Origin: Neolewinella persica DSM 23188
Lineage (GTDB): Bacteria > Bacteroidota > Bacteroidia > Chitinophagales > Saprospiraceae
NCBI RefSeq assembly: GCF_000373105.1
Contig: NZ_KB890434.1
Location: 38,580 to 102,579, forward strand
DNA: 64,000 bases
Reading direction: 5' to 3'
Positions 1 to 7,203 of the stretch are shown one piece after another. Positions within the stretch are counted from its first letter, which is position 1, and each line of letters starts with the position of its first letter. Below the pieces are notes generated by a model. That model was not told the origin of the DNA. It saw nothing but the letters and a program-made list of their open reading frames with translations, and searched no databases. A program made the translations under genes and the position numbers.

Positions 1-252
1 CTTTGCCGCCTCCGCCTGGGCGGGGTACCAGCGGCTGACGGGTAGTTCCCGGTACTGCAGCCGTTCTGTATAGTCCTGGACGCGGCGGTAAACCCGGCTA
101 CTATCGACTTGCAGATGATGGGAAAATCCGACGGGGAGATTACCGTAGGCTAGTTTACTATCGGCATAATCCGCCTGAGCGTAAAGACAGACAAGGGGAC
201 TCAACACAAGAAATGTGAGCATTAGAAGCTGGCGGAAGTAACCTGATGACAT
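1..252 (-). CDS. Partial secreted protein, possibly alpha/beta hydrolase (N-terminal 84 residues)
   Basis: The gene reads leftward off the window edge, so only the N-terminus is present. From the ATG at 252 the protein begins with a hydrophobic stretch ending near Ala-Gln, which looks like an export signal peptide. The mature part contains YGNLPVGF, then SRVYRR, then LPVSRWYPA. A GxxxVGF start, an SRxY motif and a WYPA motif in this order recall the N-terminus of secreted PAF-acetylhydrolase or dienelactone-hydrolase-like enzymes. No catalytic residues lie inside the window, so the family call is tentative. Coding of the visible part is uninterrupted. Confidence 0.45.
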   Translation of the reverse strand, partial: MSSGYFRQLLMLTFLVLSPLVCLYAQADYADSKLAYGNLPVGFSHHLQVDSSRVYRRVQDYTERLQYRELPVSRWYPAQAEAAK

Positions 253-333
253 GGAAGATAAATGTATAGTGAAGTTGATAAATCAGACTACTTACAAGAT
301 ACTACTTCACCGACAGGTCCACTAGGTTATCCC

Positions 334-365
334 ACGAGCGCAGCGAGCAGAACCGTGCGGCAGCC
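334..365. repeat. 32-bp direct repeat, copy 1
   Basis: This segment starts ACGAGCGCAGCGAGCAG and ends CGTGCGGCAGCC. It recurs at 407-438 with two substitutions, and a more diverged inverted relative lies at about 6772-6810. It sits in the gap between the partial secreted gene and rny. Confidence 0.8.
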
Positions 366-406
366 AATCTAAAATCGAGACTCCAAAATCGAGAATCGAG
401 ATTCAG

Positions 407-438
407 ACGAGCGCAGCGAACAGAACCGTGCGGTAGCC
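407..438. repeat. 32-bp direct repeat, copy 2
   Basis: This is the second copy of the 334-365 repeat, differing by one G-to-A and one C-to-T change. A short AATCGAG-rich stretch (371-403) separates the copies. The mini-hairpin cluster begins directly after it. Confidence 0.8.
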
Positions 439-440
439 TA

Positions 441-528
441 CAAGCGAAGCGTCTACAAGCCGCAGGCGTCTACCAGGTTGCGAAGCAACCGTCTACAAGC
501 GAGCGCAGCGAGCGTCTAAACCGCGCGC
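441..528. repeat. Mini-hairpin cluster next to the rny stop codon
   Basis: Small inverted repeats with three-base loops follow one another: GCGAAGC at 444-450, GCC-GCA-GGC at 459-467 and GGTTGC-GAA-GCAACC at 476-490. They are separated by GTCTACAAG or GTCTACCAG, and a GC-rich tail reaches the rny stop codon at 529-531. GCGAAGC is a DNA sequence known to form an unusually stable mini-hairpin. Similar clusters lie at 7031-7083 and 38340-38393. Confidence 0.75.
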
Positions 529-2217
529 TTAGCGAGCGAAATTAACCGCTCGCGTCTCCCGAATCACCATCACCTTAATCTGGCCAGGGTACTGCATAGA
601 TTCCTGAATCTCCTGGCTGATTTTGAAGCTCAGTTCGTTCGCGTGCTGATCGGATACCTTGTCGGCTTCCACCATAACGCGAAGTTCCCGACCGGCCTGC
701 ATGGCAAAAGCAGATTCGACGCCGGGGTTCTTCTTGGCAATCTCTTCCAGTTCTTTGATCCGGTTGATGTAGCCGTCCAGCACTTCCCGCCGGGCGCCCG
801 GCCGGGCGCCGCTGATGGCGTCACACGCCTGTACGATGCAGGAGATGATGTTGTTCATCTCGATCTCGTCGTGGTGAGCACCTACCGCGTTGACCACGAT
901 GGCATCTTCCTTAAGCTTCTCACACAAGGCCATGCCGTACAGGGCGTGGCTCAGTTCGCTGTCTTCCTCCGCTACTTTGCCGATGTCGTGCAGCAAACCG
1001 GCGCGCTTGGCCAGCTTGATCTGCTTTTTGTTGAGGCCCATCTCGGCCGCCATGGTGGCACAGAGGTGAGCAGTTTCCACAGAGTGCTTCAATAGGTTCT
1101 GACCGTAGCTGCTCCGGAAGCGCATACGGCCGACGTAGCGGACGAGTTCAGTTGGCAAGCCATGAATGTCCAACTCCACCACCGTCTTCTTACCGATTTC
1201 CATGATCTGCTGCGTCAGCTCTTTGCGGGTCTTATTCACCACTTCCTCTACACGAGCTGGGTGGATACGACCGTCGGTGACCAAACGCTTCAGCGACAAG
1301 CGGGCAATCTCCCGGCGGATCGGATCAAAACTGGAGATAATGATCGTCTCCGGTGTGTCGTCTACCACAAGTTCTGCACCGGTTGCTGCTTCGATGGCCC
1401 GGATGTTCCGGCCTTCCCGACCGATGATCTGGCCTTTAACGTTGTCGTTGTCAAGCGCAAATACGGAAACGGTGTTTTCAATGGTCATCTCAGCACACAT
1501 CCGTTGGATGGTGTTGATGACAATCTTACGGGCATCCTTAGCCGCTTCTTCCCGCGCTTCTTCCAGGAGTTCCCGTTTGAGGTTCAGGGCTTCGTTGGCC
1601 GTCTTGTTCTTTACGTCTTCCAGCAGTCGGGTCTTGGCGTCAGCCTGGCTGAGGCCGGCAATTTTTTCCAACTCGTTGGTGAAGCGCTCGTGCTGGCTTT
1701 CCAGCTCTTCTTGCTTTTGCTTGGCGAGGGCCAGTTCCTGATCGAGTAGCTTAGTCCGTTCATTAAGTTTCTGCTCCTCCTGAACCAGGGCTTTCTGCTC
1801 TCGGGCAATGTCTGCGCGCTCGGAATTGAATCCGGCCCGCTCTTCCTTCATGGCCGTAGCTTCTTCCCGCAGGGCTTCCCGCTTTTCTTTCAGCTCAACC
1901 AGTTCGTCCGCTTTTTCTTGCTTGAACTCGTCCTTGAATTTTTGGAACTTATCCCGGCTTTCCTTGATCTTCTCTTTCTTGAAAGCCTCTTGCTTCTCCT
2001 TAAATTCCGCAAAGGTTTTTTCAGCTTTCAGCTTGGCTTCGGAAACCGTTTTTTCAGCTTTTAATTTAGCATCGGCAATAGCCTTCTCCGCTACCAGCTT
2101 ATAACTTTGGTCTTGCTTGGTGTTGCCATCCTGCAATTTTTTGCGCTGGCCAGCTCCGACAAAGTACATGACGACAACGCCCAGTACCAAACCGACAAGT
2201 CCTAAAATGTATTCCAT
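529..2217 (-). CDS. rny: Ribonuclease Y
   Basis: RNase Y is a membrane-anchored endoribonuclease that starts bulk mRNA decay. The 562-residue protein has the family layout. A single N-terminal membrane segment (about residues 3-22) is followed by a long charged coiled coil (about 30-200). A KH RNA-binding domain contains [11 protein letters not shown] (about 265-275), and an HD phosphohydrolase domain contains LLHDIGK (near residue 410). The C-terminus, ending [12 protein letters not shown], matches the family's conserved tail. The ATG at 2217 places the membrane segment immediately after the start. The gene follows zapA on the same strand, a common Bacteroidota order. Its stop codon touches the mini-hairpin cluster. 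Confidence 0.96.
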   Translation of the reverse strand: MEYILGLVGLVLGVVVMYFVGAGQRKKLQDGNTKQDQSYKLVAEKAIADAKLKAEKTVSEAKLKAEKTFAEFKEKQEAFKKEKIKESRDKFQKFKDEFKQEKADELVELKEKREALREEATAMKEERAGFNSERADIAREQKALVQEEQKLNERTKLLDQELALAKQKQEELESQHERFTNELEKIAGLSQADAKTRLLEDVKNKTANEALNLKRELLEEAREEAAKDARKIVINTIQRMCAEMTIENTVSVFALDNDNVKGQIIGREGRNIRAIEAATGAELVVDDTPETIIISSFDPIRREIARLSLKRLVTDGRIHPARVEEVVNKTRKELTQQIMEIGKKTVVELDIHGLPTELVRYVGRMRFRSSYGQNLLKHSVETAHLCATMAAEMGLNKKQIKLAKRAGLLHDIGKVAEEDSELSHALYGMALCEKLKEDAIVVNAVGAHHDEIEMNNIISCIVQACDAISGARPGARREVLDGYINRIKELEEIAKKNPGVESAFAMQAGRELRVMVEADKVSDQHANELSFKISQEIQESMQYPGQIKVMVIRETRAVNFAR

Positions 2218-2356
2218 TGTAGTTGTGATTGTGTAGATGAAAGAAATTGCACTGTCGGTTATTGCCGCAGTACAGATAAGGTGCCGACAGCATCGGCGCT
2301 ACAAACAATCAACAATCAGTGGGGCTGCAGAAACGGCCCACGAGGATAAATTTTCT

Positions 2357-2659
2357 CTACAGCATACCGTCCACCAGCGTATTCAACGCCTGCAGACGGT
2401 GGGCCAGCTCTCCCTCGAGGCTGGTATCAGCCATTTTACGGGCACTGCGGAGCTCATCAGCATAAGTTAACAGCGTCATAACCAGGCAGTCCTGTTTGTC
2501 GCGGTCTGAGTACTTGACTTGAAAATCATTGAATCGTTCGTTGATTTCCTTGACGAGTGCACGCAGGCCCTCCTCTTCCCGAGCGGCGATGCGCAATGGG
2601 TAAGGTCGGCCGGCGATGACCAAGATGATGGGATTGCTATCCTGGGCGGATTCTGCCAT
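2357..2659 (-). CDS. zapA: Cell division protein ZapA
   Basis: ZapA is a small cytoplasmic protein that cross-links FtsZ filaments at the division ring. The 100-residue product has the expected size. Its N-terminal part contains ILVIAGRPYPLRI and is followed by a helical region with LVMTLLTYADEL and a C-terminal coiled coil. It starts only 4 nt after the stop of the upstream coiled-coil gene, so the two are probably co-transcribed. A 139-bp gap separates it from rny. The family call rests on the characteristic start and on gene order. Confidence 0.88.
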   Translation of the reverse strand: MAESAQDSNPIILVIAGRPYPLRIAAREEEGLRALVKEINERFNDFQVKYSDRDKQDCLVMTLLTYADELRSARKMADTSLEGELAHRLQALNTLVDGML

Positions 2660-2663
2660 AATG

Positions 2664-2975
2664 CTAATTCCGTTGCAGCCAGTCCAGGCATCGGTCTACC
2701 TCACGGAGGCAGAATTCGATGGTCTCCCGCTGCTGTTTACTGATGGCGGCACCACCAGAAGGGGTATCCGTATCCGTTTCAGCTTTAGCTGCGGGCTGAC
2801 TGCGTTCTAATTTATCCTTCAGCGAGTTCACGATGCCGGTTTGGCGATCGAGCACTTGCTTGAGTTGTTGATTTTCGGCAAGCACGCGCTCGTAGTCCGC
2901 CCGTTGGCGATCAGCGGAGGCGTTCAATTGCCGGAGTTTTATTTCCAGACCATCTAGTAAGGCTAGAGGTTCCAT
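2664..2975 (-). CDS. Coiled-coil protein, ZapB-like, upstream of zapA
   Basis: A 103-residue, mostly helical protein. Residues 1-55 form a coiled coil, followed by a polar linker rich in Thr, Asp and Pro, and a short C-terminal helix with REVDRCLDWLQRN. The ATG at 2975 is preferred. A longer reading upstream would translate the heptad repeat array into a meaningless ATCNLQ segment. The position between pheT and zapA fits the small coiled-coil protein often found before zapA in Bacteroidota, so a role at the division site is plausible. That is inferred from context, not from a recognised domain. Confidence 0.7.
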   Translation of the reverse strand: MEPLALLDGLEIKLRQLNASADRQRADYERVLAENQQLKQVLDRQTGIVNSLKDKLERSQPAAKAETDTDTPSGGAAISKQQRETIEFCLREVDRCLDWLQRN

Positions 2976-2983
2976 ATCATGTT

Positions 2984-3055
2984 GAAGGTTACAGGTTGCA
3001 AATTGCATGTAATACAAATGGTGAATCGCAGATTACAAGTTGCAGGTCGCAAGAT
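2984..3055. repeat. 7-nt repeat array before the ZapB-like start codon
   Basis: Degenerate heptads such as ACAGGTT, GCAAATT, GCAGATT, ACAAGTT and GCAGGTC run from just upstream of the ATG at 2975. Read in the gene direction they become AACCTGT / AACTTGT. This is the opposite polarity to the array at 3100-3169, so the two arrays bracket the gap between pheT and this gene as inverted repeats. Confidence 0.75.
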
Positions 3056-3099
3056 ACTACAAGGTTTCCTAACGTCCATGGCCGTCTTTAGCGTATGCT

Positions 3100-3169
3100 A
3101 ACTTGCAACTTGCAACTTGCAACTTGCAACCTGCAACTTGCAACCTGTAACGTGCAACCTGTAACGTGT
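3100..3169. repeat. 7-nt tandem array adjoining the pheT stop codon
   Basis: Ten consecutive heptads of consensus AACYTGC: AACTTGC four times, then AACCTGC, AACTTGC, AACCTGT, AACGTGC, AACCTGT and AACGTGT. The last unit runs into the pheT stop codon (3169-3171). The same unit occurs before ileS (34922-34977) and before argH (46090-46131). Confidence 0.9.
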
Positions 3170-5616
3170 TATCGGCGTACTTCAGCTCCCAATTGTTTAC
3201 TGAGGCTGCCTTCTATGGAAGACATGACTTTGTCTACCTGTTTGTCCTTGAGGGTTTGTTCGTCGCTTTCCAGCTGGAAGCTGACGGCGTAACTTTTCTT
3301 ACCCGCACCGAGTTGTTCTTCGTTTTCATAAACGTCGAACAGATTGATGTCGGTAAGGAGTTTTTTCTCGGCTTTCCGGGCGAGCCGTTCGATATCGGCA
3401 AAGCTGACTTGCTTATCGAGGATAAGCGCGAGGTCACGGCGGACCGAGGGGTATTTACCCGGCGTGGAAACCTGAACGGGCTTTTTAGGAAGCACCTTCA
3501 GGACGTTGTCCCAGTTGATGTCGGCGTAGAAGACATCAGATTTTATTTGGCGGGCACGCAGGTGCAGGGGAAGGACCTGGCCAAAGTCAGCTAAAACCAT
3601 TGGCCCTTTGTGGTAACGCAGACCGTAGCTGAATTCATCAGCCGGTGCCTCGTCGGTCCGGTAACCGGTAATGCCAAGCCGCCGGAAGACGAGCTCAACG
3701 GCTGCCTTCACGGTGTAAAACCCAACTTCGTTCTTCCCCTTCGGGGTAGGGTGCCAGGTCTCCGCTTTCTGCTGACCGGTTAGGGTCAGGGTCAGGTGGT
3801 TAACTTCTTTGTACTGCTCGCCTTCTAAATGATAGCTTCTGCCAAATTCGAAGAGCCGCAGGTCATTTTGCTGGCGGTTCAGGTTGTGGGCTACGGTGCC
3901 GAGGGCGCTTTGTAGCATTCCCGGGCGCATGACGTTGAGGTGAACGTTGGAGGTGTTGTTGATGTACACCAACCCTTCCATTTGCTTGTCTTTTTCCACT
4001 TCGCCGTAGAACCGGCTTTCGTCGAGGGACAGCGCCATCATTTCGTAGTAACCATTGGTGGCCAGGAGGTCGCCAATTAGTTCGCGGATGTAGTTGGGAT
4101 CCGGGTTCGGAGCAACGATCATCGCCGTGGTAATCATCTGCGGAATCGGAACATTGTCGAAACCGTAGATGCGGAGAATTTCTTCAATTATGTCGATCTC
4201 CCGGAGGACTTCGGACTTGTTGGTCGGGACTGCCACGACGAAGCCGTCGTCATCGTTGCTAACGATGTTCATTCCCATGCTTTTCAAGATGCTTTGCACC
4301 TGCGGCCGCGCCAAATCAGCACCAATTACATCCACCACCCGTTGATCACGGACCTTAATCTCCAGCGGTTTAACCGGGTTAGGGTACAGGTCGAGCAACT
4401 CGCTGGTTACTTCACCACCGGCCAGTTCTTCCAGCAGGAGTGCGGCCCGCTTAAGGGCGTAGACCGTGATGTTGGGGTCGCTGCCCTTTTCGAATACTCG
4501 CGCGGCATCGGTCCGCAGGGTGTGGCGCATGCTGCTGCGCCGGGTAGTTCCCGCTTCGAAATGTGCCGCTTCGAGGAAAATTTTTGTGGTGCCCTCACTC
4601 ACGCCACTATTCGCACCGCCGAATACTCCGGCGATACACATTGGCTGATGGTTGGCATCGCAGATCATCAGGTCGTCAGCGCTGAGGGAGCGCTCGACGT
4701 CGTCGAGGCTGAGGAATTTTGTTCCTTCCGGAAGCTTTTCCACAACGATCTCACCGCCACCGATTTTGTCCAAATCGAAGGCGTGCAGTGGTTGGCCAAG
4801 TTCGTGCAGAACGAAGTTGGTAACGTCTACTACATTATTGATCGGCCGCACGCCGATGGCCTGTAGCCGGGTCCGGAGCCACTTAGGGCTGGGGGCCACG
4901 GTCAGGTTCTCAATGGTCAGGCCCGCGTAGCGTGGTGCCTGGGTTGGGTCCTTTACGGTGACTTTTACCGGTGTACGACTACCTGCATTGAAGGCACTGA
5001 TGTCGGGCCGTTGAACCGCCACACTTTTATCGTGATTAACGTTGAGCGCCGCCGCCAGGTCAAAGGCCACACCCAGGTGGTTGGTCGCGTCGGAGCGATT
5101 GGGGGTCAGGCCAATATCGTAAACGTAGTCTTCTTCAAGCTCGTAAACTTCAGCGGCGGGAGTGCCGGGCTTAAATGGTTTGTCCAAAACGATGATGCCG
5201 TCGTGGCTTTCGCCCAACCCGAGTTCGTCTTCCGCACAAAGCATTCCTTCAGAAACTTCTCCCCGGATCTTGCCTTTTTTGATTTTGAAGGGATCGCCGC
5301 TCATTGGGTGCAACATAGCACCGACGGTAGCTACTACTACGTGTTGGCCGGCGGCAACGTTTGGTGCTCCACAGACGATGGAGACGGGCTCGCCCGCTCC
5401 GGTATCGACCTTTGTTAAGGACAGGCGATCTGCCCCGGGATGCTTTCCACACTCCAGTACATGGCCAACGACCACACCTGCAAGACCGCCGGGAACGGAC
5501 TCAACTTTTTCCATGCCTTCTACCTCCAGCCCAGTGCCGGTAAGTACTTTGCCGATGGCTGTTGGTTCGATATCAATTGCTAAATACTGGCGGAGCCAGT
5601 TGAGGGACACTTTCAT
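3169..5616 (-). CDS. pheT: Phenylalanine--tRNA ligase beta subunit
   Basis: PheT is the beta subunit of the cytoplasmic (alpha-beta)2 enzyme that charges tRNA-Phe. The 815-residue product has the full set of domains. It starts MKVSLNWLRQYL, then has an EMAP-type tRNA-binding domain (about 40-155), the B3/B4 editing region (with NRSDATNHLGVAFDLAA nearby), the B5 domain (about 400-480), the catalytic-like core, and a C-terminal ferredoxin-fold anticodon-binding domain starting near KYPSVRRDLALILD. The ATG at 5616 lies 6 nt after a TAnnTTTG box. The alternative start three codons upstream would lie inside that spacer. Two copies of the GCACCTGCG motif lie within the coding sequence. pheS is not in the window. 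Confidence 0.96.
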   Translation of the reverse strand: MKVSLNWLRQYLAIDIEPTAIGKVLTGTGLEVEGMEKVESVPGGLAGVVVGHVLECGKHPGADRLSLTKVDTGAGEPVSIVCGAPNVAAGQHVVVATVGAMLHPMSGDPFKIKKGKIRGEVSEGMLCAEDELGLGESHDGIIVLDKPFKPGTPAAEVYELEEDYVYDIGLTPNRSDATNHLGVAFDLAAALNVNHDKSVAVQRPDISAFNAGSRTPVKVTVKDPTQAPRYAGLTIENLTVAPSPKWLRTRLQAIGVRPINNVVDVTNFVLHELGQPLHAFDLDKIGGGEIVVEKLPEGTKFLSLDDVERSLSADDLMICDANHQPMCIAGVFGGANSGVSEGTTKIFLEAAHFEAGTTRRSSMRHTLRTDAARVFEKGSDPNITVYALKRAALLLEELAGGEVTSELLDLYPNPVKPLEIKVRDQRVVDVIGADLARPQVQSILKSMGMNIVSNDDDGFVVAVPTNKSEVLREIDIIEEILRIYGFDNVPIPQMITTAMIVAPNPDPNYIRELIGDLLATNGYYEMMALSLDESRFYGEVEKDKQMEGLVYINNTSNVHLNVMRPGMLQSALGTVAHNLNRQQNDLRLFEFGRSYHLEGEQYKEVNHLTLTLTGQQKAETWHPTPKGKNEVGFYTVKAAVELVFRRLGITGYRTDEAPADEFSYGLRYHKGPMVLADFGQVLPLHLRARQIKSDVFYADINWDNVLKVLPKKPVQVSTPGKYPSVRRDLALILDKQVSFADIERLARKAEKKLLTDINLFDVYENEEQLGAGKKSYAVSFQLESDEQTLKDKQVDKVMSSIEGSLSKQLGAEVRR
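3549..3566 (-). repeat. GCACCTGCG-family dispersed motif, copy 1 (in pheT)
   Basis: Plus strand reads GGCGGGCACGCAGGTGCA. Together with its flanks it is almost identical over about 30 bp to the intergenic copy at 32482-32499, although this one codes for PheT residues. Confidence 0.8.
4296..4312 (+). repeat. GCACCTGCG-family dispersed motif, copy 2 (in pheT)
   Basis: GCACCTGCGGCCGCGCC, identical over 17 bp to the intergenic copies at 23963, 30263 and 34400, but inside the pheT coding sequence. Confidence 0.8.
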
Positions 5617-5622
5617 AGGCGG

Positions 5623-5630
5623 CAAAGGTA
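5623..5630 (-). promoter_or_regulatory. TAnnTTTG -7 box of pheT
   Basis: On the minus strand TACCTTTG ends 6 nt before the pheT ATG. In Bacteroidota this element is centred near -7, so transcription would start almost at the start codon. Confidence 0.65.
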
Positions 5631-5862
5631 AAAAAGGTTTGGCGGGTTTTTAAATACCCGCGCCAGAGGAACCCTCACAGGCATGATCGCCTTTCAGCGA
5701 AATATCCTGCCATAACCACTTTTTTAGGGTAGGACATGACTGAAGTTACCTGGTAACTAAGCACCGAAATGGAGAAGTTGCGCCCGGATGGCTTAATTTA
5801 ATGGCCTTCAAAGGTTAAATTTTTTCATATGTCGTGACTTTTTTTCTCTATACCTCATATTA

Positions 5863-5891
5863 TTGTGCCATCTTTGTTAACCTTACCTTTG
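5863..5891 (+). promoter_or_regulatory. Bacteroidota promoter of the T9SS gene at 5933
   Basis: TTG at 5863-5865 and TACCTTTG at 5884-5891 are separated by 18 nt, close to the TTG-N19-TAnnTTTG consensus. The ATG at 5933 is about 40 nt downstream. Confidence 0.65.
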
Positions 5892-5932
5892 TTCTCCGGT
5901 TACAAGTAAAACGGTCTCCCAGAAACTTTACT

Positions 5933-6709
5933 ATGAAAGTACATCTACTCTTACTACTTATGGCCCTGAGTATTTGCAGCTTCGCTCAGCGTAGTGCTTT
6001 ACGTGTGGAACCAGCCACGGTGGTAAAGGATGTAGTTGTGGATGATCTCGACGATGGTTACCAGGACATCACCACGATAACGGTGACCAATGATTCCCCA
6101 CGATCGATGCTGCTCACCGGCAAGCAGGTCATAATTGGTAAGCCTTCCGAATGGAAGTATGGCACGTTTAACAGTCAGAGACGTAGTAACCCTTACGTTA
6201 TATCTGATACGAATACAGCGGATAATACAATAAACCTTGATCCTGGTGCCTCGGCTACGTTTCAAGTAGTATTACAACCATTTGGTATTGCCGGAGACGG
6301 GAGGGTAGAGGTTCAGTTCTCAGACCTTAACGATCCCCGACAGCTTCTCGGAAAGGCTATTGTTACTTCCGAAATCGTAAAGCGGTCCGCTTCCACTTCC
6401 GGGATTCACGGCTCAAATGTCTCCGGAGGTAACGATGATGCGCGACCGACACCAACCTCCGTCCGCCTTTTTCCCAATCCAACCCAGGAGAGCCGCTTCT
6501 TCGTCGAAGCTCCTCCAGGTACTAAGCTTGGGCGGATTGAAGTCTCTAATACCCTCGGCAACCGCCTCCGTAAATTTGATCGTCCTGACGGTAAAAATGG
6601 CTATGACGTGGAAGGGCTACCGGATGGTTTATACCTGATCTCTATTTACGACGATAAGGGTAAAAAGCTGAAAACGCTGCGGTTGTTACACCGTCAGTAC
6701 GGAGCTTAA
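5933..6709 (+). CDS. Secreted protein with T9SS type A sorting domain
   Basis: A 258-residue protein. From the ATG at 5933 it starts with a signal peptide (MKVHLLLLLMALSICSFAQ). A beta-rich middle domain (about 20-150) has no family I recognise. A Gly/Asn/Asp-rich linker follows, then a C-terminal domain beginning VRLFPNPTQE and ending with GLPDGLYLISIYDDKGKK and LKTLRLLHR. The FPNP start and the GLYLISI / KTLRLL end are hallmarks of the type A sorting domain that directs export through T9SS and cell-surface attachment. The ATG at 5933 is chosen over an upstream in-frame ATG because it places the signal peptide at the N-terminus and fits the promoter. Confidence 0.88.
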   Translation: MKVHLLLLLMALSICSFAQRSALRVEPATVVKDVVVDDLDDGYQDITTITVTNDSPRSMLLTGKQVIIGKPSEWKYGTFNSQRRSNPYVISDTNTADNTINLDPGASATFQVVLQPFGIAGDGRVEVQFSDLNDPRQLLGKAIVTSEIVKRSASTSGIHGSNVSGGNDDARPTPTSVRLFPNPTQESRFFVEAPPGTKLGRIEVSNTLGNRLRKFDRPDGKNGYDVEGLPDGLYLISIYDDKGKKLKTLRLLHRQYGA

Positions 6710-6747
6710 TGTAGACGAAATTTTACTTCGTTCAATTTCCGGTAGAT

Positions 6748-6758
6748 GCGCTTCGCGC
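6748..6758. repeat. Mini-hairpin GCGC-TTC-GCGC
   Basis: With its flanks this is the reverse complement of the 7033-7052 unit (TACAAG, hairpin, TCTAC) except for one base, so the two form an inverted pair about 280 bp apart. Confidence 0.7.
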
Positions 6759-7030
6759 TTGTAATAAGTAGAGGGTAGGCTACCGCACGGCTGTACTCGC
6801 CTCGCTCGTACATCACGGCTAGTAAAGCGTAATTTAAGTTTTTAGAAATTTAGCGGACCCAAACTTTGCGTAGCGAATACACAATGGTTACCCTGGACGA
6901 AGTCCGGGGTAGCGGACTAGCCGCTAGCGGTACGACGCTTAGCGCCGTCAGACCATAGGGGCACCGCTGTGACCTGGGACTGCGTTGTCCTTCCTTATTC
7001 CAGGCAACGAAAGTTTAGTCAGTCTACCTT

Positions 7031-7083
7031 CTACAAGCGCGAAGCGCGTCTACAAGGCCGAAGGCCGTCTACCGAGCGAAGCG
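7031..7083. repeat. Mini-hairpin cluster with GAA loops
   Basis: GCGC-GAA-GCGC at 7037-7047, GGCC-GAA-GGCC at 7056-7066 and GCGAAGC at 7076-7082, separated by GTCTACAAG or GTCTACCGA. The layout is the same as the cluster at 441-528. It lies about 60 bp upstream of the proA promoter. Confidence 0.8.
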
Positions 7084-7144
7084 TTTTCAACCTCACGCAG
7101 CGAGTGTCTGCCCCTATAAACCGTAAAACGATAAAGACCTGATA

Positions 7145-7174
7145 TTGTCCGGACCGACCAGGCCGCTAACTTTG
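7145..7174 (+). promoter_or_regulatory. proA promoter (TTG-N19-TAnnTTTG)
   Basis: TTG at 7145-7147, a 19-nt spacer, then TAACTTTG at 7167-7174: an exact match to the Bacteroidota consensus and spacing. The ATG is 30 nt downstream of the box. Confidence 0.75.
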
Positions 7175-7203
7175 TTGTTCCTACTACAGCAATTAAACAT
7201 TCG

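Larger units (their letters stand above)
5617..5932. other. Divergent gap between pheT and a T9SS gene
   Basis: A 316-bp region between divergent genes. It holds a promoter box for each side (5623-5630 minus; 5863-5891 plus). Otherwise it is AT-rich with no repeat array, RNA gene or open frame that I can support. Confidence 0.6.
6710..7203. other. Repeat-rich gap before proA
   Basis: A 494-bp gap with no convincing gene. It holds a mini-hairpin with a TTC loop (GCGC-TTC-GCGC, 6748-6758) and a diverged inverted copy of the 32-bp repeat (about 6772-6810). It also holds a 10-bp palindrome CCGCTAGCGG (6921-6930), a mini-hairpin cluster (7031-7083) and the proA promoter. Confidence 0.7.

Noticed and set aside
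643..1749. Long plus-strand frames opposite rny
   Set aside because: They are antisense shadows of a clearly coding gene with recognised domains.
3100..3169. CRISPR array
   Set aside because: Unit length is 7 nt with no spacers, and there are no cas genes. The same reasoning excludes the 8-nt arrays.
3095..3292. 65-codon frame with repeated LQLATCN residues
   Set aside because: It is only a translation of the heptad array and runs into pheT antisense.
6838..6853. TTTTAGAAATTTA shared by the gaps at 6838 and 26143
   Set aside because: A 13-nt AT-rich match between two gaps is within reach of chance in this amount of sequence.
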